Positions 36,177 through 46,473 are shown, numbered from the stretch's first letter. The stretch: 64,000 bases of DNA from Lactococcus nasutitermitis (GCF_018403765.1 NZ_BOVQ01000003.1:248001-312000), one strand, 5' to 3'. Numbers and translations: made by a program. Notes: generated by a model not told the origin, from the sequence alone.

Positions 36177-36198
36177 TTTTTGACAGAACTGTCAAAAA
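36177..36198. repeat. TTTTTGACAG palindrome, perfect copy, after pyrG
   Basis: Arms TTTTTGACAG and CTGTCAAAAA around AA, in the gap 3' of pyrG and 5' of relQ. Confidence 0.9.
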
Positions 36199-36228
36199 GC
36201 TTTTTTTTACAGAAAATAACTCATAAAA

Positions 36229-36250
36229 ATTTTGACAGAACCGTCAAAAA
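36229..36250. repeat. TTTTTGACAG palindrome, second copy after pyrG
   Basis: Arms ATTTTGACAG and CCGTCAAAAA around AA, 30 bases from the previous copy. Confidence 0.8.
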
Positions 36251-36283
36251 AAATCTCCATTCCAAGAACAGAGATTTTCCATA

Positions 36284-37891
36284 TTATTTTTGATTATCAA
36301 CAGCCGCCTTGATAAATGCTTGATAAAGCTCCTCAGGACGATTGGGACGTGATTGCAATTCAGGGTGATATTGGCAAGCCACAAAGAATTTATGGTCTGT
36401 CAATTCCACGATTTCGACCAAACGATTGTCTGGCGACACACCAGAGAAAGTAAATCCAGCAGCCTCAAAATCTTCACGATATTTATTGTTAAATTCATAA
36501 CGATGACGATGACGACGTTGGACCACTTCCGCACCATTGTATGCTGCACAGGCTTGTGAATTTGCCTTCAGCTTCGCAGGATACAAGCCCAAACGCAACG
36601 TTCCACCCATATCTTCCACATCCACCTGGTCACGCATCAAGTCAATCACAGGGTATTCCGTTTTCGGATCCAATTCACTCGAATTTGCCCCAGCCATATT
36701 CAAGACATGACGCGCATATTCCACACAAACCATCTGCATTCCCAGACAAATTCCCAAGAAAGGCACATCATTTTCACGCGCATATTTAATTGCCGAAACT
36801 TTCCCTTCCGTACCACGAGCACCAAATCCACCAGGCACGATAATCCCATCAGCACTAGCAAGCAAACCAGCAACATTTTCATCCGTCACATCATTCGCAT
36901 TGACCCAACGCAAATCCAGCTCACTATCCGCTGCATAACCACCATGTTTCAAGGCTTCAACCACTGACAAATAAGCATCTGGCAATTCAACATATTTACC
37001 AACCAGAGCAATCGTCACTTTTTTCTTCAAATTCATGACATGGTCAACCATCGCTGACCATTCCGTCATATCCGCCTTTGGCGCATCCAATTTCAAATGG
37101 TCACAAACAATCTGGTCCATATTTTGCGCCTGCAAATTCAAAGGAATTTGATACAAATGTTCCACGTCCAAGGATTGAATAACCGCCTCAGGAGCCACAT
37201 CACAGAACATCGCCACCTTATCACGCATCTCCTGCGTAATCGGCACTTCCGTCCGCAATACGAGCATATTCGCCTGAATACCATATTCACGCAAGGTTTT
37301 CGTCGCATTTTGTGCAATTTTCGTTTTCAACTCGCCAGCCGCCCGCAAATGCAAAATAGGCACTGTGTGAATATACATCACATTATCAGCCCCAACTTCT
37401 GACTTCATCTGACGTAAGGCCTCGATAAATGGCAAAGATTCCATATCGCCAACCGTTCCACCAACTTCTGTGATAATCACATCCGCATCCGTCGTCGTTG
37501 CCGCACGTTTAATCTTCTCCTTGAGCATATTTGTCACGTGCGGTACCATTTGCACCGTCGCACCCAGATATTCTCCCTTACGCTCTTTCCGCAAAATCTC
37601 AGAATACACTTTCCCAGAAGTCACATTAGAATATTTGTTCAGATTGATATCAATAAAACGCTCATAATGTCCAAGATCAAGGTCGGTCTCAGCCCCATCA
37701 TCTGTGACAAATACTTCCCCATGCTGATAAGGACTCATCGTCCCAGGGTCGATATTCAAGTAAGGGTCAAATTTTTGTACCGTGATTTTCAATCCCCGAT
37801 TTTTTAGCAAACGTCCCAAAGAAGCCGCTACAATCCCTTTACCCATTGATGATGTCCCACCACCTGTGACGAAAATATACTTAGTTGCCAT
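36284..37891 (-). CDS. pyrG: CTP synthase
   Basis: Makes CTP from UTP, glutamine and ATP; 535 residues. The amidoligase domain opens with [24 protein letters not shown], and the glutamine amidotransferase domain has GICLGMQ with its nucleophile Cys near residue 380 and a final HPE. A GAGGAG site precedes the ATG. The leader carries a CTP-responsive attenuator of the type known for Bacillus and Lactococcus pyrG. Confidence 0.98.
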   Translation of the reverse strand: MATKYIFVTGGGTSSMGKGIVAASLGRLLKNRGLKITVQKFDPYLNIDPGTMSPYQHGEVFVTDDGAETDLDLGHYERFIDINLNKYSNVTSGKVYSEILRKERKGEYLGATVQMVPHVTNMLKEKIKRAATTTDADVIITEVGGTVGDMESLPFIEALRQMKSEVGADNVMYIHTVPILHLRAAGELKTKIAQNATKTLREYGIQANMLVLRTEVPITQEMRDKVAMFCDVAPEAVIQSLDVEHLYQIPLNLQAQNMDQIVCDHLKLDAPKADMTEWSAMVDHVMNLKKKVTIALVGKYVELPDAYLSVVEALKHGGYAADSELDLRWVNANDVTDENVAGLLASADGIIVPGGFGARGTEGKVSAIKYARENDVPFLGICLGMQMVCVEYARHVLNMAGANSSELDPKTEYPVIDLMRDQVDVEDMGGTLRLGLYPAKLKANSQACAAYNGAEVVQRRHRHRYEFNNKYREDFEAAGFTFSGVSPDNRLVEIVELTDHKFFVACQYHPELQSRPNRPEELYQAFIKAAVDNQK

Positions 37892-37926
37892 GAAATCTCC
37901 TCATTCTTTTTGTCAAATAAAACTGG

Positions 37927-37998
37927 GAAAATAAAAAAATATGCTCCCACAACTGGGAGCATCTGTAACCGCAAAAGCGGTGCCCGAACATTATTATA
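37927..37998 (-). promoter_or_regulatory. pyrG: pyrG promoter and CTP attenuator
   Basis: TATAAT (37993-37998) is followed seven bases later by GGGC at 37985-37982, the start-site sequence at which G is added reiteratively when CTP is low. A terminator with arms ATGCTCCCA and TGGGAGCAT (37941-37962) and seven T follows; poly-G would pair with its CCC arm. Confidence 0.82.
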
Positions 37999-38051
37999 CC
38001 AAATTTTCGAAATTTAGCAAGTAGCAACATTCAGAAGTATGTATCAGTATT

Positions 38052-38234
38052 TTAATTTTTACCCTTCATACTATTATTAAAACGTTGTTCCGAACGAGCA
38101 TAACGACTGATACGACGATGATTAGCGTGCGCATCAACCTCATCATCCACCACTTCATAATCCGCTAAATCTACATTTTCAGGCATCCGATTAAAAAGCT
38201 CGACCAAAGAATGATTTTGTTCTTTTTTTGTCAT
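38052..38234 (-). CDS. Small hypothetical protein, 60 residues
   Basis: A charged, soluble 60-residue protein, acidic in the middle (NVDLADYEVVDDEVD) and basic at the C-terminus (RRISRYARSEQRF). I do not recognise the family. A GGAG ribosome site lies eight bases before the ATG. It sits alone between the pyrG promoter and the truA-operon end. It occupies the place where rpoE (delta subunit) precedes pyrG in related genomes but does not resemble it. Confidence 0.6.
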   Translation of the reverse strand: MTKKEQNHSLVELFNRMPENVDLADYEVVDDEVDAHANHRRISRYARSEQRFNNSMKGKN

Positions 38235-38320
38235 ATGATTTTCTCCATTCTTTCATGATAACGTCATTATCTCATGATTTACTCATTTTACAAAACGAAA
38301 TCATTTTCAGAAAAAATCAC

Positions 38321-38869
38321 TCATTCTACCGCATAACGCGCTCGTTCCCCACCAATCAACTTAGGACGAGATTTCAGCGCCGTCACGTGCGCCCCACCAA
38401 GTTCACGCAAACTTGGACGAATAGGTATTTGCACATGCTTTACGTGCATTCCAATGCTCGTATCGCCAATATCCAGCCCAGCAAAAGCTGTGATATGTTC
38501 CACTTCCACCGGATTTTCAAACAGCTGATAAGCGGCAACTTGCCCGCTTCCACCAGCATGAAGTTGCGGTACAACAGAAACAACTTCCAAATCCTTTTTC
38601 TCAGCCAATTCTGCCTCAACCAACAAAGCACGATTAAGATGTTCACAAGCCTGAACTGCCAGATAAATTCCCTTATCATGCAACGTTTGATAAATCACAC
38701 CAACAATCGTTTCGCCAATCTCAGCCGAACTATTTTTCCCAATAATCCCACCATTGACCTCCGAACTTGAAAGCCCCAGCACGAAAATCTGCCCCGCTTT
38801 AATTCCCGATTGTGTAATCACATCATCAATAATTATTTGAGTATCACTTTTAATTTTTTGCAAGTCCAT
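38321..38869 (-). CDS. TIGR01440/UPF0340 (YwlG-like) protein
   Basis: A 182-residue cytosolic protein of the DUF436 family, with [21 protein letters not shown] near residue 32 and [19 protein letters not shown] at the end. Function unknown; one related structure binds a phosphate-like ligand. The start at 38869 overlaps the ECF gene end by 20 bases. Last gene of truA-pdxK-ECF-TIGR01440. Confidence 0.85.
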   Translation of the reverse strand: MDLQKIKSDTQIIIDDVITQSGIKAGQIFVLGLSSSEVNGGIIGKNSSAEIGETIVGVIYQTLHDKGIYLAVQACEHLNRALLVEAELAEKKDLEVVSVVPQLHAGGSGQVAAYQLFENPVEVEHITAFAGLDIGDTSIGMHVKHVQIPIRPSLRELGGAHVTALKSRPKLIGGERARYAVE

Positions 38870-39344
38870 GAAGAATACCTGTTCTTTCCAATAATTTTGC
38901 AATCAAAGCACCAACGATATATCCCACCGTTGTCTGGATGATATTCGGAATATTTGTCAAAGGATTGATTGCCGCTACAAAGCCATAAAGCAACCAAGTC
39001 GCCAAGAAATATCCTCCTACCATAATAACACCAGAAACAGACCAATTCAAGACACGATATTTAAAAAATGCCCCAAAATAACCCTGCAACCCATGAATCA
39101 CCAGTGAAAATAACATCCATTGCGGATAACCACTTGTCAAATCCGAAAGAAAAGCAGCAAGACCACCAACAATCGCACCCTCTTTCTTACCAAAAGAAAG
39201 TGCCACAGTAAATATCCCAGCATCAAGCAAGGTCACATAACCATTTACCGCCGGAATAGGTATCTGTAAAAATCTGCCCAAAACAAATGTCGCAGCCGCC
39301 AACAATCCCAATAAAGCAATTTTCTGCGTTGTATATTTTTTCAT
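38850..39344 (-). CDS. ECF transporter substrate-binding (S) component, likely vitamin B6
   Basis: A 164-residue membrane protein with about six helices and the N-terminal [19 protein letters not shown] pattern of energy-coupling-factor S components. It would use the shared EcfA/EcfT module encoded elsewhere. Adjacency to a pyridoxal-type kinase points to pyridoxine or a similar B6 vitamer; hydroxymethylpyrimidine is the alternative. Confidence 0.82.
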   Translation of the reverse strand: MKKYTTQKIALLGLLAAATFVLGRFLQIPIPAVNGYVTLLDAGIFTVALSFGKKEGAIVGGLAAFLSDLTSGYPQWMLFSLVIHGLQGYFGAFFKYRVLNWSVSGVIMVGGYFLATWLLYGFVAAINPLTNIPNIIQTTVGYIVGALIAKLLERTGILHGLAKN

Positions 39345-39357
39345 ATCATCTTCTCAC

Positions 39358-40179
39358 TTAAAATTTCTTACTTGCCAGCACCTGTTCAAACTCAACGCCA
39401 TAACGTTTATCCGCAGTTTCAGGTGTTGCCTTGATACTTTCAATCACAAAAGCCACAGCCGTCTTAGCTGCCTCAAAAAGTTCTTCTCCTGCGACTAACT
39501 TCGCTGTAAGAACCGAACCAAAAACATCTCCCGTTCCATGATAACTTCCAGAAATCTGCCGAGCAAAATAAGTTTTAATCTCTGCATTTTCTTCGCTCAC
39601 AGCAATACCAACTTCTCCCGCAACATAAGTCACTCCAGTCAAAACAACAGATTTTGCACCTTTTTCTCGCAGTTTTCCAATAAGTTCAGCAATAAATTCT
39701 GCATCTTGCACTTCTCGATAAGCAGTATCCGTCAACAGACAAGCTTCCGTAATATTCGGTGTCAATACATCTGCAAAAGGAATTAACTCCGCCATTTTCT
39801 TCACAAAATCTGCATCAAAAACACCATAAAGTTCACCATTGTCCGCCATTACCGGGTCAACAACACTCACATTTTTTTTCGTCTTATACTCACGAATAAT
39901 TCCTTTTAACACATCAATCTGCTCAGCAGATGCCATAAAACCACTATAAATACTATCAAAACTCAATTTCAAAGGTTCCCAAGCCTCCAAAATCTTCCGC
40001 ATCTCATCTGTCAAATCAAGATAAGTAAAACCTGTAAACCCTCCCGTATGAGTTGACAAAAGTGCCGTTGGTAGCAAACGTGTTTCCACACCAAAACTAC
40101 TAATAATAGGCAAAGCTACCGTCAAACTACAACGTCCAATACACGAAATATCATGTACCGCCAAAACATTTTTACTCAA
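39358..40179 (-). CDS. pdxK: Pyridoxine/pyridoxal kinase (ribokinase fold)
   Basis: A 273-residue PfkB/ThiD-type kinase. Segments: VHDISCIGRCSLTVALP at the N-terminus, VVDPVMADNG, LTPNITEACLL and GSYHGTGDVF with the catalytic Asp near residue 225. The PdxK/PdxY-like PVMADNG and the linked S component favour vitamin B6 over hydroxymethylpyrimidine. It overlaps truA by eight bases. Confidence 0.85.
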   Translation of the reverse strand: MSKNVLAVHDISCIGRCSLTVALPIISSFGVETRLLPTALLSTHTGGFTGFTYLDLTDEMRKILEAWEPLKLSFDSIYSGFMASAEQIDVLKGIIREYKTKKNVSVVDPVMADNGELYGVFDADFVKKMAELIPFADVLTPNITEACLLTDTAYREVQDAEFIAELIGKLREKGAKSVVLTGVTYVAGEVGIAVSEENAEIKTYFARQISGSYHGTGDVFGSVLTAKLVAGEELFEAAKTAVAFVIESIKATPETADKRYGVEFEQVLASKKF

Positions 40180-40918
40180 AATAAATTACCTCCTTCAAAA
40201 ATAAGCCCTCTGGTGCAGCCGTTGGACCTGCCAATCTACGATTTCCCGTCGCAAATATCTCATCAATTCTCTGAACAGGCATTCGCTCATTGCCAATTTT
40301 AATCAGCGTTCCCACCATATTTCTCACTTGTTTATACAGAAAACCATTGCCACGAAAAATAAACTTATAATGTTCCGCATCCAATTGCACAAGTTCCGCC
40401 TGAGAAATTACACGTACCTTATCATCAACCGTCGAGCCAGCTGCCGTAAAACCTGTATAATCATGTGTTCCCACAAGTAATTTAATTGCTTCCTGCATTT
40501 TTTCAACATCAAGATGATAGCGAAAATAAGCCCAATATAAACGATTAAATGGCGCACGCACCTGAGAATTTTCCAAATAATACTCATAAATTTTCTCATG
40601 AGGAGCAAAACGTGAATGCCAATCATCAGCAACAACATCCACAGATTTCACAGCAATATCTGCCGGACTTTGTGTATCCAAAGCAAAACGCAATTTCTCC
40701 AAATCACGCTGTCCATCCAAATCAAAATGAACCACCTGTCCCAAAGCATGAACCCCTGAGTCCGTCCGTCCTGAACCATGCAAAGTCACAAACTTGTGTG
40801 AGTTCAGTTTAGTCAGCACTTTTTCTAATTCTTCCTGAACTGTTCGTTGCTTTTCTTGCACCTGAAATCCCGAAAAATTCGTCCCATCATAAGCAATTAT
40901 CGCTCTATATCTAGTCAT
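40172..40918 (-). CDS. truA: tRNA pseudouridine(38-40) synthase
   Basis: Converts U38-U40 of tRNAs to pseudouridine; 248 residues. The catalytic Asp lies in GSGRTDSGVHALGQ near residue 50, and GNGFLYKQVRNMVGTLI is the conserved late motif. First gene of its operon. A TGGTATAAT promoter ends seven bases before the ATG with no ribosome site, so the whole operon mRNA should start at the initiation codon. Confidence 0.96.
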   Translation of the reverse strand: MTRYRAIIAYDGTNFSGFQVQEKQRTVQEELEKVLTKLNSHKFVTLHGSGRTDSGVHALGQVVHFDLDGQRDLEKLRFALDTQSPADIAVKSVDVVADDWHSRFAPHEKIYEYYLENSQVRAPFNRLYWAYFRYHLDVEKMQEAIKLLVGTHDYTGFTAAGSTVDDKVRVISQAELVQLDAEHYKFIFRGNGFLYKQVRNMVGTLIKIGNERMPVQRIDEIFATGNRRLAGPTAAPEGLFLKEVIYFE

Positions 40919-40925
40919 AGCTATT

Positions 40926-40934
40926 ATTATACCA
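40926..40934 (-). promoter_or_regulatory. Extended -10 of truA operon, leaderless layout
   Basis: TGGTATAAT, then AATAGCT, then ATG: the same geometry as pbp1B. Confidence 0.65.
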
Positions 40935-41057
40935 AATTTTCAGTCACTTGACCTTTTCATTTTTTCATAGAGACTTTCAAAAATACAAAATACAAAATCA
41001 TTTTACTTCCCTCTAAATTTTTGTAGACCAAAGCGTGATTTTTTGTCTTTTAAAACG

Positions 41058-41063
41058 TATAAT
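41058..41063 (+). promoter_or_regulatory. recQ -10 box next to start codons
   Basis: TATAAT ends three bases before ATG 41067 and nine before ATG 41073. No preceding TG and no ribosome site. Confidence 0.5.
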
Positions 41064-41066
41064 AGA

Positions 41067-42881
41067 ATGAGTATGAATTTAGAAAAAAATCTCAAAGAAA
41101 TTTTTGGTTATGAGCATTTTCGCAAGGGACAAGAATCAATTATTCAGCAAGTCTTAGCACACACGGATACGCTGGGTATTTTGCCAACAGGTGCTGGAAA
41201 ATCTATCTGTTATCAACTTCCTGCTCTTTTGCAGTCTGGTGTGACTTTGGTAATTTCCCCTTTGATTTCCCTCATGAAAGACCAAGTTGATGCTCTCAAT
41301 GTTGCTGGTATTCCTGCAACCTTTCTCAACTCCACGATTGATGAGAGTGAAGCCAGTTTTCGGATGCAGCAGGTGGAAAATGGTACTACAAAACTTCTTT
41401 TCGTTGCGCCTGAACGTTTTGAGTCTGAAGATTTTATTTATTTTTTGCGACATTTACCACTGGAGTTGATTGCGATTGACGAAGCACATTGTATCTCGCA
41501 ATGGGGACATGATTTTCGTCCCAGCTATGTGACTTTTGCCCAGTATTTGCACACTTTCCCAAGCTCTCCAACTATTCTCGCCCTGACAGCGACGGCGACA
41601 CCGAAAGTCATGGCAGATATCCAACAACTTCTTAATATTTCCCCTGAAAATACTGTCACTACGGGTTTTCTTCGTGAAAATTTGTCTTTTGAAGTCATCA
41701 AAGGAATGGATAAGCATGATTTTCTAAAAAATTATCTGCGCCAACATCCTGAGCAGTCAGGTATTATCTATGCTAGTACCCGCAAGGAAGTTGAGGAAGT
41801 GACCGACTTTCTCAATAAAAATAATTTCCCAGCAACGCGCTATCATGCAGGACTTTCAGAAAGTGAACGCCAGCGCAATCAGGAAGCTTTTCTTTATGAT
41901 TTCACACCGATTATGGTGGCGACAAATGCTTTTGGAATGGGCATTAACAAGAGTAATGTGCGATTCGTCATTCATTACAGTATGCCAGCAACGATTGAGA
42001 GTTATTATCAAGAAGCTGGGCGCGCTGGACGTGATGGATTAGATTCTGATGCGATTTTGCTCTATGCGCCTAACGATTTGCGGATTCGCAATTTTCTGAT
42101 TGAGCAGAGTGAAGGCGATGAGACTTATAAAGCGCATGAGTACGAAAAACTCCGGCAAATGCAGGCTTACACGAGTTCTGAGACCTGCTTGCAACGCTAT
42201 ATTTTGCAGTATTTTGGCGATGAGGGTGACGATTGCGGAAAATGTAGCAACTGTTTGGATACGCGTGAACGAATAGATGTCACTATTGACACACAAAAAG
42301 TGCTTTCCTGCGTTATTCGTATGGGTGAACGCTTCGGGAAAACAGCTGTCGCACAAGTTCTCATTGGTTCAAAAAATAAAAATCTGACACGCTGGCATTT
42401 TGAGAAGCTCTCAACTTTTGGCATTATGAGTCGCCAAACACAAAAACAAGTTGGAGAATTGATTGACTTCCTCACGGCAGAAAATTATCTCAATGTTACG
42501 TCTGGAAAATTTCCTTTGCTTAGCGTTTCGCAGACTGGTAGCAGAGTGTTAAAAGGTCTTGACAAAGTCTATCGGCGCACTACACTGCTTACAGAAGCAA
42601 AAACAAGCACTTCGTCCGAACAAACAGCTGTGAATATGGCACTTTTTGAAGAATTACGATTATTACGTATGGAATTTGCAAAAACTGAAAATGTCCCACC
42701 TTTTATGATTTTTTCAGATGCCGCTCTCAAAGATATGACACGGATCATGCCAAACAACGCAGACGAATTTCTTCAAGTTTCTGGTGTCGGACCTGTCAAA
42801 GTCCAAAAATACGGTAGCGCCTTTATTGACAAGATTATTGACTATCAAAAAATAGCTGAAAACAGCACTAATACTTTATAA
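41067..42881 (+). CDS. recQ: RecQ family ATP-dependent DNA helicase
   Basis: 3'-5' DNA helicase of about 604 residues. Walker A PTGAGKSICYQ, the DEAH box as DEAHCISQWGHDFRPSY, motif VI as QEAGRAGRDG, a zinc-binding set (C...CGKCSNC) and a C-terminal HRDC domain from about residue 530. It begins at ATG 41067 or, giving 602 residues, at ATG 41073. Divergent from truA and convergent with pepT. Confidence 0.95.
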   Translation: MSMNLEKNLKEIFGYEHFRKGQESIIQQVLAHTDTLGILPTGAGKSICYQLPALLQSGVTLVISPLISLMKDQVDALNVAGIPATFLNSTIDESEASFRMQQVENGTTKLLFVAPERFESEDFIYFLRHLPLELIAIDEAHCISQWGHDFRPSYVTFAQYLHTFPSSPTILALTATATPKVMADIQQLLNISPENTVTTGFLRENLSFEVIKGMDKHDFLKNYLRQHPEQSGIIYASTRKEVEEVTDFLNKNNFPATRYHAGLSESERQRNQEAFLYDFTPIMVATNAFGMGINKSNVRFVIHYSMPATIESYYQEAGRAGRDGLDSDAILLYAPNDLRIRNFLIEQSEGDETYKAHEYEKLRQMQAYTSSETCLQRYILQYFGDEGDDCGKCSNCLDTRERIDVTIDTQKVLSCVIRMGERFGKTAVAQVLIGSKNKNLTRWHFEKLSTFGIMSRQTQKQVGELIDFLTAENYLNVTSGKFPLLSVSQTGSRVLKGLDKVYRRTTLLTEAKTSTSSEQTAVNMALFEELRLLRMEFAKTENVPPFMIFSDAALKDMTRIMPNNADEFLQVSGVGPVKVQKYGSAFIDKIIDYQKIAENSTNTL

Positions 42882-42885
42882 ATAA

Positions 42886-42907
42886 TTTTTGACGGTTTTG
42901 TCAAAAA
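42886..42907. repeat. TTTTTGACAG palindrome after recQ
   Basis: Arms TTTTTGACGG and TTGTCAAAAA around TT, eight bases before a strong terminator. Confidence 0.75.
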
Positions 42908-42917
42908 AAATTGTGAT

Positions 42918-42952
42918 GAAAAAATGAATTCTAAAAGTGAATTCATTTTTTC
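42918..42952. terminator. Bidirectional terminator, recQ/pepT
   Basis: Perfect 14-bp stem, GAAAAAATGAATTC with its complement, loop TAAAAGT. Confidence 0.9.
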
Positions 42953-42987
42953 TTTCTATCAAAATATGGATAAATTGACTGAAATAA

Positions 42988-43060
42988 TTTTTGACAGAAC
43001 TAGGTCAAACTAGCCTATCCGTAAGTGAGCAAGCTCACAACGGCTTCGCTATGTCAAAAA
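42988..43060. repeat. Medium-form TTTTTGACAG repeat, 73 bp
   Basis: Begins TTTTTGACAGAACTAGG and ends GCTATGTCAAAAA, with an inner GTGAGC/GCTCAC hairpin. It abuts the pepT stop codon and is nearly identical to the element inside iscS. Flanks AATAA/TTATT extend the inverted repeat. Confidence 0.88.
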
Positions 43061-44302
43061 TTATTTTTCAACATTTTGGTTCAAACGCAAAATCTCAAGT
43101 AACACATCGACCCCTTTTTCCATAGATTGCAAGCTGACAAACTCATAACGACCGTGCATATTCTCGCCACCGGCAAAAAGATTTGGCGTTGGCAATCCCA
43201 TAAATGAAATCTTAGAGCCATCTGTTCCACCGCGCACAGGCTCAATCACAGGTGTAATCCCGAGATTTTCCATCGCTTCTTTGGCAATGTCAATAATGCT
43301 CATATCTTTTTCAATAATCTGCGCCATGTTGTAATACTGGTCTTTCAGCGTCACTTTGACGCGTTCGCTACCCAGTTCAGCATTCATTTTCTCAGCAATT
43401 TCAAGCATTTTTGCTTTACGCGCTGCAAATTTCGCCTCATCATGGTCGCGGATAATGTACTGAACACGTGCATTTTCAACACTCGCTTCCATTTTTTCCA
43501 GATGATAGAAGCCTTCACGCCCCTCAGTCAATTCTGGACGTTCAGCAGCTGGTAACTCTGCTTGAAATGCCATTGCCAACAAAGCTGCATTAACCATCTG
43601 ATTTTTCGCTGTTCCTGGGTGGACATTTTTCCCTTGAAATTCAACCACAGCTCCCGCCGCAGAAAATGTTTCATATTCCAATTCCCCCAAAGGACCGCCA
43701 TCTACCGTATAAGCAAAATCCACATCAAAATCAGGCACATCAAACTTATCTGCACCTACACCGATTTCCTCATCTGGTCCAAAACCAATACGAATTTCGC
43801 CGTGTTCCAGCTCAGGATGCAAATTAATCAGAAAATCAGCCAGCGTGATAATCTCAGCGACACCCGACTTATCATCAGAGCCAAGCAAGGTTGTCCCATC
43901 CGTATGAATCAACGTTTGTCCCTGATAATTTTTCAAATGCGGAAATTCAGCAGGGTCAAGCACAAATTCTGTCTCTCCAAGTGAAATCACACTTTTGCCA
44001 TCATAATTTTCTAAAACCTGCGGATTCACACCTTCGGCATTGAAATCCGCCGTATCCATGTGCGCGAGAAAGCCAATTTTGCGAACATTCTTCGTTGTTG
44101 TCGCAGGAATGGTTCCAATCAGATAACCGTTTTTTTCCAAATAATGAATATCCTGCACACCAATTTCGCGAAGTTCTGCTTCCAACTTGTGCGCAAAAGC
44201 AACTTGTGTCGCCGTCGATGGCGTTGTTGTACTATATTCATCAGAGCGCGTATTGACTTTCACATAGTCCAAAAATCGTGCTAATAATTTTTCGTATTTC
44301 AT
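43061..44302 (-). CDS. pepT: Tripeptidase T (M20 family)
   Basis: Zinc aminotripeptidase of 413 residues. Metal ligands and the catalytic site are in [12 protein letters not shown] (His/Asp near residue 80), [24 protein letters not shown] and [11 protein letters not shown]. It completes breakdown of imported oligopeptides. A GAGGAG site precedes the ATG. A repeat element follows directly after the stop. Confidence 0.97.
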   Translation of the reverse strand: MKYEKLLARFLDYVKVNTRSDEYSTTTPSTATQVAFAHKLEAELREIGVQDIHYLEKNGYLIGTIPATTTKNVRKIGFLAHMDTADFNAEGVNPQVLENYDGKSVISLGETEFVLDPAEFPHLKNYQGQTLIHTDGTTLLGSDDKSGVAEIITLADFLINLHPELEHGEIRIGFGPDEEIGVGADKFDVPDFDVDFAYTVDGGPLGELEYETFSAAGAVVEFQGKNVHPGTAKNQMVNAALLAMAFQAELPAAERPELTEGREGFYHLEKMEASVENARVQYIIRDHDEAKFAARKAKMLEIAEKMNAELGSERVKVTLKDQYYNMAQIIEKDMSIIDIAKEAMENLGITPVIEPVRGGTDGSKISFMGLPTPNLFAGGENMHGRYEFVSLQSMEKGVDVLLEILRLNQNVEK

Positions 44303-44334
44303 AAAATCTCCTCTTTTTTATTATTGTAAATTAT

Positions 44335-45093
44335 TCATTCTCCCAAAGAAATAAAAGGAGCAATAGCGTTTTGTTGTTGAATTTGAGCCAAAACAAAATC
44401 TTCCGCTGTCTCAAATGTAACCTCAGGAATTTCCTGCTGAGAAAAATTCAGCAAACATCTATATTCCTGCTCAGAAATTTTTTCAATAACACCATATTTT
44501 TCAAGAACCATTACAAAAATATCTGAACGATTTTTAACAACTTCTTTTTTCAGAAATTTCAACAAGAAAGTAGTCATATATTTGAGCGCATATTCAATAT
44601 CAACATCGCCCATCAACTGATAAATCTCCGTTTCCAACTCTGACAATTCCAAACCCTCAGCCACTTTATAAAAATAATTTGCCAAAGTCTCAGATTTTCT
44701 ATCATAAGTCGAACAAAAATTCAATATCACAGCATTTGTATGATTTGCCAAGCTTTGAAAACGATAAGAATAGTCTAATGTCTCTGCCAATGTACTTTCT
44801 TTCAAAACAAAAAATGGCTGTGTATATTGATTGTGAGTTGCTTGTGCAGCTTTTTCATCCGTCAACAAGTCATCTGAAAGCACAGGTAAAGCAAGCATAT
44901 AGCGCTTTTCTTGCCTTTTAACCAAACCAGCAGCAATAAAAATATCCAGTTGCCGGTCAAGATTTGCCACATCCGGAAAATCCCGATGAATTTCCCGCAA
45001 TTTCACGTCCTCATGACTGAAAAGATAGTCAATCAACATTTTGAAAAAAGGCTGACGCGTCAGCCGATTTTCATTATACACTTTGATTGTCAT
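44335..45093 (-). CDS. DUF1803 protein
   Basis: A 252-residue soluble protein of the streptococcal/lactococcal DUF1803 family. The N-terminal part (residues 30-75) looks like a winged helix. Function unknown. Its ATG overlaps the ppaC stop (TAATG). A GC-rich palindrome followed by six T, with terminator form, lies in codons 10-17, so translation may determine whether transcription continues past this point. Confidence 0.8.
   Translation of the reverse strand: MTIKVYNENRLTRQPFFKMLIDYLFSHEDVKLREIHRDFPDVANLDRQLDIFIAAGLVKRQEKRYMLALPVLSDDLLTDEKAAQATHNQYTQPFFVLKESTLAETLDYSYRFQSLANHTNAVILNFCSTYDRKSETLANYFYKVAEGLELSELETEIYQLMGDVDIEYALKYMTTFLLKFLKKEVVKNRSDIFVMVLEKYGVIEKISEQEYRCLLNFSQQEIPEVTFETAEDFVLAQIQQQNAIAPFISLGE
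45044..45065 (-). terminator. Intragenic terminator-like hairpin in DUF1803 gene
   Basis: GGCTGA and TCAGCC arms around CGCG, then six T on the minus strand, about 30 bases after the ppaC stop codon. Confidence 0.65.
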
Positions 45094-46037
45094 TATTTAG
45101 AAAATTCTTCAGTAAGTTGAGGAACGACCTGTTTCTTACGTGATACAGCGCCAGCAAGGAAAGCATGGTCATCTTCAAGGCTAAAGTGGAAAGCCGCTTC
45201 AACCTTATCTGCGTGACTACCAATTTCGACAATTTCTGAGTTTGAATTGACAATATCTGTAATCATAAAGACGAAATCATCAAATCCACCCGCAGTCATA
45301 TAGCTCTTGATTGCTTCTTTGACATCTGTCAAACGACCAAGCACATCATTGATATCTACAGTATTTACTTGAGCAATACGCACTTTTGAACCATTCAACT
45401 CAAAAGTTTTCGCATCAATATCAATCAATTCGTCTGCAGATTTAGAATCAAGATTTGTTCCAGCTTTCAACATTGCCATGCCGTATTCTTCAAGATTAAC
45501 ACCAGCAATTTTTGCCAAATCTTCAGCTACTTTAAAATCTGTTGGATGTGTCGTTGGAGATTTCAAAAGCAAAGTATCAGAAATCAAACCAGAAAGCAAA
45601 AGTCCGGCAATTTCTTTAGGAATTTCAACACCAGCTTCAAGGAATTTACGATAAACAATAGATGATGCAGAACCAACAGGTTCAACCGTCATAAACAAAG
45701 GTGCAGCCGTATTAAAATTTGCCACACGATGGTGATCTACCACACCAAAGATTGTCACATCTTCAATATCAGAAATTGACTGTTGGAATTCATTATGGTC
45801 TGTCAAGATAACAGTATCTACACCTTCTTCTTTGGCAGAAGTGACGATACGTGGCATTTTCACACCAAAATAATCAAGCACAAATTGTGTTTCTTCATTA
45901 GGTTCACCAAGTGCTACGACTTCCGTATTCAAAGCACCAACAGGACGATGATTGCTCAAATAAGAAAAACCATAAGATGAACCAATCGCATCAGTATCAG
46001 GTTTTTGATGACCAAAAACAAGAATTTTATCAGACAT
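45093..46037 (-). CDS. ppaC: Manganese-dependent inorganic pyrophosphatase
   Basis: Family II (DHH) pyrophosphatase of 314 residues. Metal motifs: [13 protein letters not shown] (residues 8-20), TDHNE and VDHHRVANF; the C-terminal SRKKQ substrate site is near residue 300. It drives biosynthesis by removing PPi in the cytosol. An AGAGGT site precedes the ATG. Operon with DUF1803. Confidence 0.98.
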   Translation of the reverse strand: MSDKILVFGHQKPDTDAIGSSYGFSYLSNHRPVGALNTEVVALGEPNEETQFVLDYFGVKMPRIVTSAKEEGVDTVILTDHNEFQQSISDIEDVTIFGVVDHHRVANFNTAAPLFMTVEPVGSASSIVYRKFLEAGVEIPKEIAGLLLSGLISDTLLLKSPTTHPTDFKVAEDLAKIAGVNLEEYGMAMLKAGTNLDSKSADELIDIDAKTFELNGSKVRIAQVNTVDINDVLGRLTDVKEAIKSYMTAGGFDDFVFMITDIVNSNSEIVEIGSHADKVEAAFHFSLEDDHAFLAGAVSRKKQVVPQLTEEFSK

Positions 46038-46116
46038 TTTTTTACCTCTTTTATTTTATATTCTCCCAAATTATACCAAAAAAAGCGTAAAAATTCACGC
46101 TTTCATCTTATTAACT

Positions 46117-46138
46117 TTTTTGACAAAACTGTCAAAAT
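46117..46138. repeat. TTTTTGACAG palindrome 5' of ppaC
   Basis: Arms TTTTTGACAA and CTGTCAAAAT around AA, just after the stop of the 108-residue protein gene. Confidence 0.8.
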
Positions 46139-46146
46139 AAACAAAT

Positions 46147-46473
46147 TTACAAAATACTATATTCTTTCTCAAATTTTTTCTCTGATACTGTCAAAAATTC
46201 GCCATCAACTTCTCGACGAATAAAATAATCTCCGACATAAGCTTTAATAAAAGTAGAAAATGCTGCACCACCGCTCTTAGATACCAAAATTTGAGAAACC
46301 AGTCCCAACTTTTCAAGATTATTACTTGGCTGAAGCGAAATTCTTCCCAAACTATCTTTTTTCCAAACCAACCGCTTCTTGTCCAATAATTCTTGAACCC
46401 AATCTTCTGGTTTCTCATCTCTCGTTACTTTCCAGACATCGCAATACACATCCATACCATATTTCGCTTTCAT
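46147..46473 (-). CDS. Hypothetical protein, 108 residues
   Basis: Soluble protein with mixed alpha/beta character (MKAKYGMDVYCDVWKVTRDEKPE...) and no motif I recognise. The ATG at 46473 follows an excellent AAGGAGG site. It stands alone between pflA and ppaC with a palindrome repeat after its stop. Confidence 0.7.
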   Translation of the reverse strand: MKAKYGMDVYCDVWKVTRDEKPEDWVQELLDKKRLVWKKDSLGRISLQPSNNLEKLGLVSQILVSKSGGAAFSTFIKAYVGDYFIRREVDGEFLTVSEKKFEKEYSIL

